Positions 22,019-32,881 of a stretch of DNA of 64,000 bases are shown here, piece after piece. Source of the stretch: Beverwykella pulmonaria (lineage: Eukaryota > Ascomycota > Dothideomycetes > Pleosporales > Melanommataceae). Every line of letters starts with the position of its first letter. The first letter of the stretch is position 1. The notes beneath the pieces were generated by a model, which saw only the letters and a list, made by a program, of their open reading frames with translations, did no database searches and had not been told where the DNA came from. The position numbers were made by a program, and so were the translations under genes. The DNA lies in contig BCHH01000003.1 of assembly GCA_001599595.1 (NCBI GenBank), positions 3,453,151 through 3,517,150 of the forward strand, read 5' to 3'.

Positions 22019-23482
22019 ATGACACACTTCAATCCTTCCACGATGGCTGCCGTTCACTCCCATAATTCCCATGGAACATCAGACAGCATCTACGCTGCAA
22101 TGGCGCCACCCAGCGTGCCTAAGCTCAACACCTCGGACGACGAACTGATATGGAAACTATCCGACTCAGATCTACCATATGGACCCTCGCACCCATGCTA
22201 CTGGTATGCCAAACAAAAACAAGATGAGTCCAAGAAGAAACTCGCTATCCTCTCTCACGACAGCCTCGTCGGTCCCTCGCAACACCTCATCCCAGACATG
22301 GAACACCTCAACAAATGGAATAAGTGCCATCTACTTTCTCTACCCAAGGAGCTCCGCCTTCAAATATGGGAAGACGTCTTGACAGACTCCTCTATGCCGG
22401 AGCTCCTCGTGGGCATCTTTCGTGAGCCATCTAGCCCCTACCACCGACATCCTGGTTCTGCGAAGCCGAAATTCAACGTCTCTCTTCGTCGGAATGTCCC
22501 AATTAATGTCAATCTCCTTCTGGCCAATCGGATGATATACGAGGAAGCTCTGCCCATTCTATATAGCTCTGCCAAGTTCGCACTGTGGGATCTCGAAGGC
22601 CTTCTCCCACTGTTTCTCGACAACTTATCACCGTATGCGCTATCATGCGTCCGCCACATCAAACTCTGCCTTCCAGAGCAGGTCACATCTCCCTCCATTC
22701 GTCTCGACCCCTCTAGGCCGTTCTTCCATTGGGCCATAACTTGCGCCCAAGTCGCCAAGCTAAATGGCTCTCTGCAACAAGTAGAAATTGAAGGAGACTG
22801 GTCAATCTTCTCCAACAAGTCCAATAGACGCGCCATCCTATCACCCCTAAGTAAGATTAAAGCATCAAAGAAATTCACGCTTCGTTCCAAAGATCCACAG
22901 CAATCGCGCGACTACAACGAGGAATTCCAGGCCTTGCTTGCAGAAGTCGAGCAGTATCTCCGAGCCAACGCAAAAGTGCGCAAGGAACGCACCGAAGCAG
23001 ACGCCCTTGCCCGCGCCGCCAAAATCGAGGCCATGAAACTCGCTCAAGAAACTGCGAGACTTGAGTATGAAGCTGCGGAGCAAGCAGCCGAAGCACTGAG
23101 ACGCGAGGATGAAGCGAATGGTAGAGATGCTGGAATGGAGGAGTGGAAGCGGTTTGCAGAGGCGAATTATAGGAGTATGGAGGAGGAATTGAGACTTGTG
23201 CCGGGAATCAAGCAGTTTGAGAAGGAGTTGGAGGTGCATTCGAGACAGGATGGTATAAATGTGGGTAGGGTGGAGAGTGGCAATGAACCGACGTCTGAGG
23301 ATTGGGATTTGGTCAGTGTGGGAAGCGGTGCTGTAACTCCGAAGGTTCGTCCGGCCAGTGCGATATCGAAGGCGAGTGATGAGGCGTGGATGGATACAGC
23401 ATCTACACTTATTGGGAAGGATGATGGCTGGAAGAATGGAGAAGAGAGTGATGCTGAGAGCGAAACTTGGGAGGAGTTGTAA
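22019..23482 (+). CDS. F-box-like / DUF7730-type protein with coiled coil
   Basis: Single exon, 487 aa from the first in-frame ATG (22019); ATG 22043 is a second option. An F-box-like helix pair (LLSLPKELRLQIWEDVL) near residue 110 is followed by a segment of the kind seen in the many fungal proteins of this class (LLLANRMIYEEALPILYSSAKF). Residues ~315-400 are Glu/Lys/Ala-rich and should form a coiled coil. The C-terminus is acidic and repeats DW/EW motifs (SEDWDLVSVGSG, ESETWEEL). A role as a substrate-recognition adaptor is possible but unproven; such F-box-like proteins are common in Pezizomycotina and mostly uncharacterised. Confidence 0.8.
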   Translation: MTHFNPSTMAAVHSHNSHGTSDSIYAAMAPPSVPKLNTSDDELIWKLSDSDLPYGPSHPCYWYAKQKQDESKKKLAILSHDSLVGPSQHLIPDMEHLNKWNKCHLLSLPKELRLQIWEDVLTDSSMPELLVGIFREPSSPYHRHPGSAKPKFNVSLRRNVPINVNLLLANRMIYEEALPILYSSAKFALWDLEGLLPLFLDNLSPYALSCVRHIKLCLPEQVTSPSIRLDPSRPFFHWAITCAQVAKLNGSLQQVEIEGDWSIFSNKSNRRAILSPLSKIKASKKFTLRSKDPQQSRDYNEEFQALLAEVEQYLRANAKVRKERTEADALARAAKIEAMKLAQETARLEYEAAEQAAEALRREDEANGRDAGMEEWKRFAEANYRSMEEELRLVPGIKQFEKELEVHSRQDGINVGRVESGNEPTSEDWDLVSVGSGAVTPKVRPASAISKASDEAWMDTASTLIGKDDGWKNGEESDAESETWEEL

Positions 23483-24162
23483 ATGCGAATCTGTGCATGG
23501 GAAAAGCAGCCCGTTTCTCCTACAACTTTGTCTAGTACAAATCCTTCTCTCCCTTGAACGTTTGCACTCTGTAGCCCGGGAGTCCAGGACATCTCGTGTC
23601 ACGTAGACCTTTTTTCCTCAGATTCTCGATCTGCCTAGTGGTTCACTTTGAAAAGTAAGTGTTGTACGGTACATATCATTCACTTCTAATATGTACTGCT
23701 TCGCCTCTCCCTACGAAGATCGGATCATCAATTTTTGCTTTGCATCAAGTCTCTGGAGACCAAAGCTAACAAGCTAAAGCAAAGCTAATCCGGGCGACCA
23801 ATGTCAGCCTCAGGGCCCCAATCAAGCCGAGGTCATCAGCAAAACCCATTGATGATTAGTCACCCGAGGTATATCTTACTCCCACAACTCTACAGCCCCC
23901 TACCTAACTTGATACCGACACTTGGCACTTCCCCGCAACGCCCTCTCGTGCTGTAGTTAAAGTACCCGCATCCGACGATATATATACATCAACGCTTTTT
24001 GTGTCTTATATCTGTTGTCCGTCTTCCCCAGATTGCTTTATATTTGTATTTCCATTTCCATTGCTTTTGTTTCCCCCCTCAGTGTTTCTCGCCTTCGAGT
24101 CCATTCCCATCCCATTTCCCATCTCATTCCCTACCGGTTTATTCCCCATCTGCTCGCCCGCC
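23483..24162. promoter_or_regulatory. spacer with TATA element for thioesterase gene
   Basis: GATATATATACA at ~23977-23988 lies ~175 bp before ATG 24163, followed by a pyrimidine-rich leader typical of strong fungal promoters. No gene seen. Confidence 0.4.
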
Positions 24163-25282
24163 ATGCCCCCATCCTTCACCGAAATCTTCACTCTCAATGC
24201 CCTCTCGCCAACAACCTCCACAACCCTACATCCCCCGGAACCCATGGGAAACAAAGTTCCCATTGCCTACGGCGGGTGCACTTTAGGTATCGCAGCCAAA
24301 GCCGCCTCCCTCTCTGTACCCGTAAACTATCGCCTCTACTCCTTAGTTGGCCAATATCTGGGCCCTGCACTCACAGATCGCGTCCTCAAAGTCTCTATCC
24401 GCGAAATCCGACAAACACGCACCTTCGCCACGCGACTCGTTGAAGTGAGCCAGAAGACCGAAGGTGGTGAGGACAGAGCGTGTTTGGTCGCACTGGCTGA
24501 TTTCCAGGTACCTGAGCCCGCGAGCCTGCTTGAGTATAGTGTGGAGCCGACGAGGAGATATACTCACTATTCAAAACTCGAGAAGGGGGAAACACAGAGG
24601 CAGAAGGCGGTTGAGAGGGGGGAATTGGAGAGCGAGGTCAAGGAGAAGTTTGAGGAAGGATTTGGGCTGATGTCGCGTGAGTGAATTCTGGGTGTGCTGA
24701 GTTTTTGTCGCGTTGTTATGGTGTAGTGAGATATCACTTGGGAGGCGTCTCAACTATAACCTTGCACGTGACATGAATGTCGTACTGGCCCTCTACTACT
24801 TGAACCGTGCTGACCTTATGATTCTTCTAGGTGCATTTGAGTCCCGCCCCTGCCCCGAAGGCATCTTCTCGCAGAACTACCTCGGGCTTAAGAAGCACAA
24901 CCCCACGACGCAAGACGGGCTCCCCATCCCTCAAAAGTCCTCAGCAGACTGGGTGCGCGCCTACCAACCGCTTCCCGATCATGCAGAAAATATGGCTTCG
25001 TTAGGGTTCCTAATGGATGGCACGATGGGATTTGTCGGACTCGGGTTCTCCAAGATGCATTTAGAAGACAGTGGGGCGGCGTCGAGTTTGGATTTTGCAC
25101 TGAGGGTGTTTAGTAATGAGGTTGATATGGCGAAATGGCATTTGAAGGAGGTAATAACGCATGTTGCCGCAGAGGGACGGGCGTATTCTGAGGCGAGGCT
25201 ATGGGGTGATGGGCGTTGTGTGGCTAGTCTGACGCAGCAGACGATTCTGAGGCCGAAGAGTGAAAATAAGGGGAAACTTTGA
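24163..25282 (+). CDS. TesB-type acyl-CoA thioesterase (double hotdog)
   Basis: Exons 24163-24676 and 24831-25282; 321 aa. Hydrolyses acyl-CoA to fatty acid and CoA; relatives are often peroxisomal, but the C-terminus here (NKGKL) is not a clear PTS1. First hotdog: YGGCTLGIAAKAA and the beta-strand VLKVSIREIRQTRTFATRLV. Second hotdog: SSLDFALRVF, matching the TesB SLDHA motif with its catalytic Asp, and ASLTQQTILR, with the catalytic-type Gln. The intron is long for this window (154 bp); shorter alternatives hit a stop (TGA near 24774). Convergent with DPH2, with only 68 bp between the two stops. Confidence 0.8.
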
Positions 25283-25350
25283 GCGCAACAGCGTGAAGGA
25301 AGCGAATGTAGAGCGTACGCATTGTAATTTCTAGCTCCAGCTAGATCGCG

Positions 25351-27093
25351 TCAATGCTCAGTGCCGTTACTACCAACGACATATCCTCTTGCGATCCCAC
25401 TTCTGCCCTCCTCCATACGCGCTGCGCTGCTATCCACGGTCTCTTCTTCTTCTTGGGCCTTGCTAAAATCAGTTCCTAGGCCTTGCCATGTCCTCTGTGA
25501 TCGTAGGAACTCGGCGCCAGGTGACACGACGCCACCTACCTGAGCCAGGTCGCCATTCGCTCGTTTGATCAATGTGGTACTGGGTGTGGCAGCTTCACCT
25601 TCTTCGGCTTGCGGAGTTTCCTTGGGAATTTTGGAAGAACGCATCGGCCTTGATTGAGACACATATCGACCAGTCCTGAGATCGAACTCGGGAGGTGCAG
25701 ATTCTTCTTCGGAGTCATAGGCTCCGCTACTGTTTGCCTGCTCTCCCTCTTCTCCACTCTTCTGTGGATGTACGCCGTTCGTGCTCTTCAATTTTCTATC
25801 CTTCCTCTCTTCCAAAATGGCCTGGAAGTCAGCGGTCCACTCCCCAGACCAGACTCTTTCTGAGTCGCTCTGAAGCGCCAGTTCCAGCTCAAAAGGTGTG
25901 ATGAGCGGCTTCCAGAAGTCCTTGCTCTCAATCAGACTGCTCTCCCAACATCCAATAACAACCCATCCTCCTATTTCGCTGAAGTTGGCTACCTTGGCTG
26001 CGTTCACCTTGCCTACAACGAACGTGTAGGACTTCTTCCCCGCAGCTGCGATCTGGGACTGCACGTGGGACATGATGTGCATATAATTTTTGACCGAGAG
26101 AGTATTGACTAGGATGCCAAAGACGGAAGCGGTAGAGAGCGAGGTGAGCAGGGCGTATCGTCTGTTGAGGGTTCTAGCAGATGAGGCTAGAACTGCAGGT
26201 GGGGTGGGTGTATCAGTGGTGTTAGAGTCGGTCGGATAAATGTGGATTGCGCCAACGCGAGAGGAGAGTGTTAGAAGCAGGGCAGTCGGAGGTTCTGAGA
26301 TGTGAAAGAGCTGGTATTCGCGAAGAGTTTCTTTCGAATTTGCGGTTTCGGGAGGGACAGTGCGATTGGGGAGGAGCGATGAAGGATCGTGGACGATATC
26401 GGTTACGTATGTGTTCGTATATCCATCTTCTTGCAATCGTGTATGGAGCGTTGGGATATGGTGCGAGTAGGGTATGTCCGCCATGAGAATGACTTTCTGA
26501 TGCTTGTCCGTGTACGTTTGTTTGAATGTCAATATTACAGAATCTATTTCTAGCGGCGGCGCGGTGAAAACGTAGACGACCGGCAGTCTCGAGGGAGGAG
26601 ATAGACATGACCGGCCATAGTGCACAACCACGTCTGCATCGACATGCTCCGCGGCCACCTCGTCCACACAGCAGGCGCCATATGACGAGTCTGCCAGTAT
26701 GAAAAGTTTCTCTTCAGTCTCTTCCTCTTTTTCCGCAATTGATGTGTCCTCCAATTTTGTTAGCAACTCTTCCTCCCCCGTCGTCCCATTCTGTAGTCTC
26801 AGGGAAAAAGATTCTCCATCCTGGCTATTTCGAGCATACTTGAGCCCACGACTCAAAGCCTCATACACACGCGGTGCATCCACCAGCATATGGTCGGGAA
26901 ACTGTAACGCTATTCTTTTCCATCGTCCTGCACGGATCTCACTGACTGTGCGTTCAATTTCGTAGGTAAGGGCGATGAGCTCGTCTGGGAGGCGGGGTAG
27001 ACTTGAGGTATCTACTGCAGGCGTAGGATCTTCGAAGATGTGCGTGTCTGGCGTCGACAGAACCGGGGCGGTCGCGAGGGCGGGTGTCGCCAT
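25351..27093 (-). CDS. DPH2: diphthamide biosynthesis protein 2
   Basis: Single exon, 580 aa. Dph2 pairs with Dph1 in a radical-SAM-like Fe-S complex that starts diphthamide synthesis on eEF2 by moving the aminocarboxypropyl group to the target His (family knowledge). Visible: RWKRIALQFPDHML near the N-terminus, LADSSYGACCVDEVAA with the first conserved Cys, VHYGRSCLSP, the mid-domain VILMADIPYSHH, and VVIGCWESSLIES carrying a third conserved Cys position, followed by KPLITPFELELAL. The end is a polar tail with an RTGRYVSQSRP motif. Length fits fungal Dph2. The start at 27093 gives a normal N-terminus. Confidence 0.93.
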   Translation of the reverse strand: MATPALATAPVLSTPDTHIFEDPTPAVDTSSLPRLPDELIALTYEIERTVSEIRAGRWKRIALQFPDHMLVDAPRVYEALSRGLKYARNSQDGESFSLRLQNGTTGEEELLTKLEDTSIAEKEEETEEKLFILADSSYGACCVDEVAAEHVDADVVVHYGRSCLSPPSRLPVVYVFTAPPLEIDSVILTFKQTYTDKHQKVILMADIPYSHHIPTLHTRLQEDGYTNTYVTDIVHDPSSLLPNRTVPPETANSKETLREYQLFHISEPPTALLLTLSSRVGAIHIYPTDSNTTDTPTPPAVLASSARTLNRRYALLTSLSTASVFGILVNTLSVKNYMHIMSHVQSQIAAAGKKSYTFVVGKVNAAKVANFSEIGGWVVIGCWESSLIESKDFWKPLITPFELELALQSDSERVWSGEWTADFQAILEERKDRKLKSTNGVHPQKSGEEGEQANSSGAYDSEEESAPPEFDLRTGRYVSQSRPMRSSKIPKETPQAEEGEAATPSTTLIKRANGDLAQVGGVVSPGAEFLRSQRTWQGLGTDFSKAQEEEETVDSSAARMEEGRSGIARGYVVGSNGTEH

Positions 27094-27518
27094 GTTTTTT
27101 GATTAGATTCTTCGAGTCGTGGTGGGGTTGGAACTTTTTGGTGGCGGGGTAATGGAGAACATACTCTGCTTAGTAATGCATACAATCTGGGTTGAAGTTG
27201 GGTAACCTTCAGTGTTATTCTAAATGAGTGGTTTTTGGGAACAAGTAATAAAAAAAGCCGAGGGTTCTTTCCGTCATGTTGACTCATTGACAAAGCATCC
27301 GTTTGCGTAAGAAGTGGTGTTGGCCGGATTGAGTACAACGCCACAGCATCAGGCGTCACAGAGAACCGTAATGCAAACACATCGAACGCCTCTCATAATG
27401 CGTCTATCCTCTGGCATCTCTGCCAGAGCTAGTATGCATATGTCTAAATTAAATACTGCCATGACTCTGGATGCGTTCCACCGTCTATGCTGCGCAACTA
27501 GGAGACCTCCACCACACA
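27094..27518. other. spacer between DPH2 and SDR gene
   Basis: Leader of DPH2 and 3' flank of the SDR gene. No feature seen. Confidence 0.4.
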
Positions 27519-28601
27519 CTAAAACACCATAGCACCCCCATCAACCACCAAATCTGCCCCATTCATATACCGCCCCGCATTACTACATAGCAGAACTAGC
27601 GGCCCCGTCAACTCCCACGGATCTCCCATCCTCCCCATCGGATTCCGTTCCGCCCAAATCTTCCTTGCCTTCTCCAGCCCGTCTCCTTCATTCAGAATCG
27701 TGTCCATGTACCCCGGACTTATGGTGTTGACCCTAATCCCATGGATCGACCATTCCGCCGCCAGACTTTTGCATAAGGAGAGGAGGGCGGTTTTCGACGA
27801 ATTATACGCAACCTGTGGCTGTGGGAAGTTCGTTGCATGCGCTGAGATGGAGGCTGTGAAGACGATGGAACCTCTACTTCTCGTTTCTACCGGTTGTTCT
27901 ATGATATGTTTCGCGAATGCCTGTGCGCAAAGAAACGATCCAGTGAGATTAATATCATGTGTGCGGCGCCAGTCCTCGACGCTCATGGTGAGGGCGGGTT
28001 CGCAGCCGACGACACCAGCGAAGCAGATCAAGTGGGAGATGGGACCGAGAACTTTAAGCGTGTCTTCCATTGCGATACCGATTTCTACTGGGGAGCGAAC
28101 GTCGACGGTGCAGGTCGTGATGCGGACGCTTGGGACTGGGCATGGTTAGTGGGAATTGGAAAGAGGGGAGTCAGTGCTTTGCACTCCAGAGTCACGTACA
28201 GGAGGCATGCAATTGCCCGATAATCGGGAGAGCGTCGTCAGGGCTGATATCCCAGAGTGCGAGCCCGGTGAGGCCGTGTTCGAGTAGGGCGCGCGCTGCG
28301 GTGAGGGCAAGGGTGCCGGTGCCGCCTGTTACTGTGGGAGGAGTCAGAAGATGTATGGACATGATGAGAGGTTGCGAATATGGGGTGACAGGGAAGGGAA
28401 GGGTTGTACCCTGTATGTTTGCATCTGCTACGTACTAATTGCATTGCCAGTGACTTGGAATCTGTACTGTGCTCTTTGGGCCGCGGAGAGATTGTCAGGG
28501 GGGAGGATAGCAGCTGTGAGTGGGTTGTCTGCTGTTGACAACTTCATTTCGGGGAGTTGACGGGAGGTGAGGGATGCACGGGAGGGGAGTGGGTCCGCCA
28601 T
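27519..28601 (-). CDS. short-chain dehydrogenase/reductase
   Basis: Exons 28436-28601, 28200-28331, 27519-28135; 304 aa. Cofactor motif TGGTGTLALTAARALLE just after intron 1, ALWDIS at the end of beta-2, a DVRSP segment, an AGVVG (NNAG-like) turn, a catalytic Ser in FTASISA (~195-197), and YNSSK with Tyr210 and Lys214. The ending GGAMVF resembles classical SDRs of the sorbose reductase / arabinitol dehydrogenase group. The substrate is probably a ketose or polyol; this is inferred from family resemblance only. Both introns are needed to bring the glycine motif in frame; starting at the internal ATG 28070 would lose the cofactor site. Confidence 0.85.
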
Positions 28602-29751
28602 TTCGAGGGGGTTGAGAATTATTGACGTTTATGAGAGAGTGAGTTGGCGTTTAAGAGAGTATTGCTAGATGTTGTGTGATCTTGGGAAGGAGCTATGGAG
28701 GTGCTTTATACTTTAGAAGGAACTTTGAGCTTGGCTAGTTAGATGAGGAGCTGATGGGAGCTCTGAAATGATTCACGCGACATTGGACATTGACGGAAGG
28801 TCTGGCGAGTTTGCAATTGGAATGCTGTGTTTATAAGAGGGCCTTTGGGCGGATGTGTGAGCTGTCTTTGAATCTTGAGAAACTGGTTGGGAGCTCGGAG
28901 CTCAAAATCTCACAACACACCTCGCGACTCACCCCACTACATTCACCCCGGTCGGCCAGGAAGGAAGGTTTGCCGACCGCCAATCTAGCCTCATTCGGAC
29001 GCGCGTCTGAACTCCGCGCGTGAATCCTCTCATATGTGAGCTGGTTCAGCCATGTAATACTAAGCGATGTTCTTGGGAAGTGATAGCGACTCCGTTTCCA
29101 ACAATTTCGCCTAGTGTGCTGTACAAAAAACCATCTCCGGAGTGCAGGCAATTTGAGATATTTGAAAGAGGAGACAAACAAAGTCATGTGACATCGTCTG
29201 GGCGACAGGTGAGGTGGGGACGCAGGCCTATGACAATCCAGTGGAGAGTTGTGGAAATCTAGGGCAGTGTTTAAGAAGTGAGGAGATGTCTCCATCACAA
29301 AAACACTGAACTGTTTGACAGCAACCAATTTCCAAATCCTTACTCAATCACCATTAAAGATTCCCTAAGTACCATCAGCACCGTCTGACGCGAAAAAGAG
29401 TCTCAATTCTCGATGAAGATAGGAGTAACCGTTCCACAAAGCAAAAATTCCTCAAAATCTAATTATCCAAAATCAACAGCAAATCAAAAACTCAAATACC
29501 GGCCCCTCAGTAGCACCTGCTCATTGGCACCGACGCAGCACGAGAACGATAGTAAAGGTGCTATTACCAACGCTCATACTGACAGGGCGCAATCGTGATG
29601 CCTATACGACAACCATGTGACCTTCCAAACAGTGTATCGCATCACCAGGCACACTCGAGGCAGAAATGCAGAGTTTTCGTTCCTAATGTTAATCACGAAT
29701 TGATCAGATCTCTTACCAGCCCTGCGAGACCAGCGTAACATATCCCACAGA
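28602..29751. other. 1.15-kb spacer, no supported gene
   Basis: Contains a 165-codon minus-strand frame (28831-29328) rich in Arg/His/Ser, without motifs or a plausible promoter; I treat it as chance. The rest is the SDR promoter and the 3' flank of the phosphatase gene. Confidence 0.5.
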
Positions 29752-30746
29752 CTAAAGATCAGCCTTGACATTGTCCAGCTCTTCCACAACACGACCGCCA
29801 GTAAGAAATGATTGGGTGTGAGCTTTGATTGTGCTATCTGGCACTTTGCACTCATCTTCATCCTCCTTAGTGGCTTCCGTAGCATCTTCGGAGACAATAT
29901 AACCATCGGCAGCCCAGGATCGCTGCACTACGACTCGTAGCTCAACCTGCTCGTCGGCCGAGATGGGGTGGAGATAGTGCATCCGCCGGACGAGAGAGGA
30001 GTCTGTTTCGTGGATGATGGCGTTGGCGATAGTGATGTTGGTCGAGAGGTCGAATGTGTAGGTGCGGAGCTCGCAGTTTGTCCAACCGGTTCCTGTGTGG
30101 TTGTTAAGCTGTGTTAGGAGAGGCTCTCGAAACAGAAGATAGTTTCAGCACAGGGCTAAGAAAAAATGGACTAGATTCATAGCCTATTTTGAGACATCTA
30201 CTTACCACAGCCCGAAAGCGCCCCCCGCCAGTCATTAGTCAAGAAATGCAGCACTCCCCCATGACTAACAGCAGCAACATTCTCCTCCTCTCTCCGCTGC
30301 AAAAACCTCCTTGCCTTCCGGCACCTTCTTATCACAGCGCTGACCCTCCCTTCGAACGGCCCCGAAATCTTGTCATTCCACCCATCGTGCACGTGGCTCA
30401 GGTCCACCTGCTTCCCCTTAAATTCTAATCGTAGCTCATCGACAGAAGCTCCAACATCGCAGGGCAGGGCGCTTGTCTCTTGCAATTCTGGGAGCGCGAT
30501 GATTTTTAGATGGGACTTGGCTTCCAAGATGGACTTGAAGGTGACGAGGGCTGTGTAGAGGGCTCGACGACTGGGAGAAGCAACTATACAGTCGATGGAC
30601 TGGATGTTGTCGATGGAGACGGAGAGTTTGCGACATTGGTGCTCGCCAGTGGGTGTGAGGAGCGGGTCTAGCAGGTTGTGGTATTCAACGCCGAGGTTGT
30701 GGTAGCCTTGGGCGTGGCGGATGAGGTGGAGCTGCTTTGGCGGCAT
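29752..30746 (-). CDS. histidine phosphatase / phosphoglycerate mutase-like protein
   Basis: Exons 30206-30746 and 29752-30092; 293 aa. The RHG-type motif is at the N-terminus (LHLIRHAQGYHN, catalytic His11) and the second His is in AAVSHGGVLHFL. After the intron the frame reads GTGWTNCELRTYTF, as in fungal relatives of yeast Pmu1. The family transfers or removes phosphate through a phosphohistidine; substrates here are unknown. The C-terminal ~60 residues are acidic. The intron is 112 bp with GTAAGT/CAG ends. Confidence 0.85.
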
Positions 30747-32881
30747 CTTGACAAGAATTGGGAGAGGAGATTGGTAAGGTCCAAAAGAAAGGGTTCTGGG
30801 TAGAGAAGATAAAGGGTAGATCTGTTGAAAAGCGTGAGTTGAGGCAGATGAAAGTGGGGAGCACGCTCTCGGGCTTATATTTCCGTACGTGTCTTGCTGC
30901 CGTTGTTATTGTGAAGGTTATCGTGACAATGTGACGCTGTTGCCGCCGCCGTAAGGCTGTTACCCGAAACTGATATTGGAATCATCTGCTGCCTCTTTTG
31001 GTCACAGCTGTGATTAAGTCCTTGTGATAAGTTGGAATTTGGATTTTATACTATGGGTTTCCTAATCGGGAGTGACAGACGGCTCCACCAGCAATCAAGT
31101 AGTGCCGACTTTTTCTAACTTTGTACCATGGTACCACCACTTATTTGCAAGAAATTGAGCCGAGAAGTATGCGCGAAGTTGTCTAACGGGAAGGTTAGCA
31201 GGGTATATAATGTGATGGTGTACGGGCCACGCATGTAGTTGGTTGGTTGCCTGTATCTGTTGAAGTGCACAACATTAGGAGAACTATCGCCCAAGTGTTT
31301 AGTGAGGTTACATATGGGTTAGGGTTCTTTCTGGCTACTTCATATCTTGCGAGCGATGATACTGAATTAGTCGGCTGCGGTGAGCAAGAGATCGTGGCGA
31401 AGAGACCATGATGCAGAATGACTATGACATATAGAAACCATTGATTGACAGGAGAACGAAAAGTGGAAGGAAGAAACAATCCAGAAGGCAAACAGAAACG
31501 GCCAGAATCGAAGGACGTTCTTCAGTTGGTGTGGAGTCGGCTTCAGGTTGCTCAAGCACGGGATCCTGCAGTATCAGGCTGCCGGCCACAAACTGTGATA
31601 CTCAAGGCACAGCGCCTAATGTCGAGTCAATGCAGAACGCTGGCACTCTCTCGAATGCAACTGCTGGTGGAATGCGCATGCATCTAGTTTGCTCCGGTAT
31701 CATGGAGGACGACGGAACCGAAAAGCCTCTTCTCCTATCTGCGTGTCTTTCTGGACGCATGGATGAGGCGAACATGAGGGGCAGGGTCCACGGCGTAGTT
31801 GGCAGCGCCTCCATGGGATTGTGTTTGGCAATTGAGGTTTCAATAAAGCGAGCATGACGGGCGTAGTTCACCACGCCGTCTTCGAACTGTTGGCACAACC
31901 ATGATATGATGGTGGACAATGCGTGCAGCGTGGACGACTACGCCGCCTTTAGCTCGTTGGATACAAGAGGATCTTGGAATCATCTACGCCGTGTGCTATT
32001 TGACAAGTACCCCGAGTAACGTGGCTTAGATTGTCCTCGCCCCGTCGTGAGCCTGCATCTCTATGGCGTCGGCAAATTCGAGCGCTTCGATGCGGCGACA
32101 TCATCAACCGTGTTGGAACACTCGGTTGTTCCTGGTGTTGGTGAGCGAGCGAAAACAGAAACGATAGATTTGCGGATCGTACCCAGCACACACGGTGGGT
32201 GAGGACGGAGAACACGAAAGAGCAGCCCCCAAGGCTCGGAAATGCCACAACCTAATTGCGTCGCAGGTCGTTTGACTAGATGCCCGATCTGGCGGGCCTA
32301 AGGCTTTGTACTGTTTCATCCAAGTGCTGAATAACGGTGGCGCTATTTTTGACAGCGGCCCAAGATGCGGCTCAGCTTTCAGCTGCATCTCATTGCTGGG
32401 CCTGCATGCCAAGCCGTCACAATGCGCCACACATGTCTGTACCTTGCGTCGGGGGTGGGAGAACGAGAATGAGGCCCCCCAAGACCAGAGACGGCACTTT
32501 GGCATTGCGAGTTGTACCGCAAATCGCAATCAGACCTGCCAACAGCAGTTTTTGGGCGTGAAGCCAAACAGAAAGAGTGGATAGAGAACCAAACGCCGTG
32601 TGCCATTGGTGGTAAGAGTTACATGAGACGATCGGCAACGCTGCCGTCAGCCACTCAATGAGGTCACCCACGCTCGATCCTACTCGGGGTTGGGACTACG
32701 CGCGAAACACAGCCCTGGCTCCTCCGCGGCTTCCGTCCTTGATGACCATAACCATCACCGGCATGCATATAACAATCGCCGGTCAACCACATTCGCTTGC
32801 TGCGCATACGGCTTTTCTTTTTGCATTTACCATTTTTGGGACAAGCCACACTGTTCTGAATTTTCATTATTCCACACAACT
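30747..32881. other. 2.1-kb gene-free interval
   Basis: Many overlapping short frames on both strands (the longest 31441-31857 plus and 32104-32529 minus) with no family resemblance, no splice-consistent chain and no repeat that I could see. The last ~200 bases are the phospholipase promoter. Confidence 0.5.

Noticed and set aside
28831..29328. 165-codon minus-strand frame upstream of the SDR gene
   Set aside because: Basic, motif-free and with no splice-consistent extension; treated as a shadow frame.
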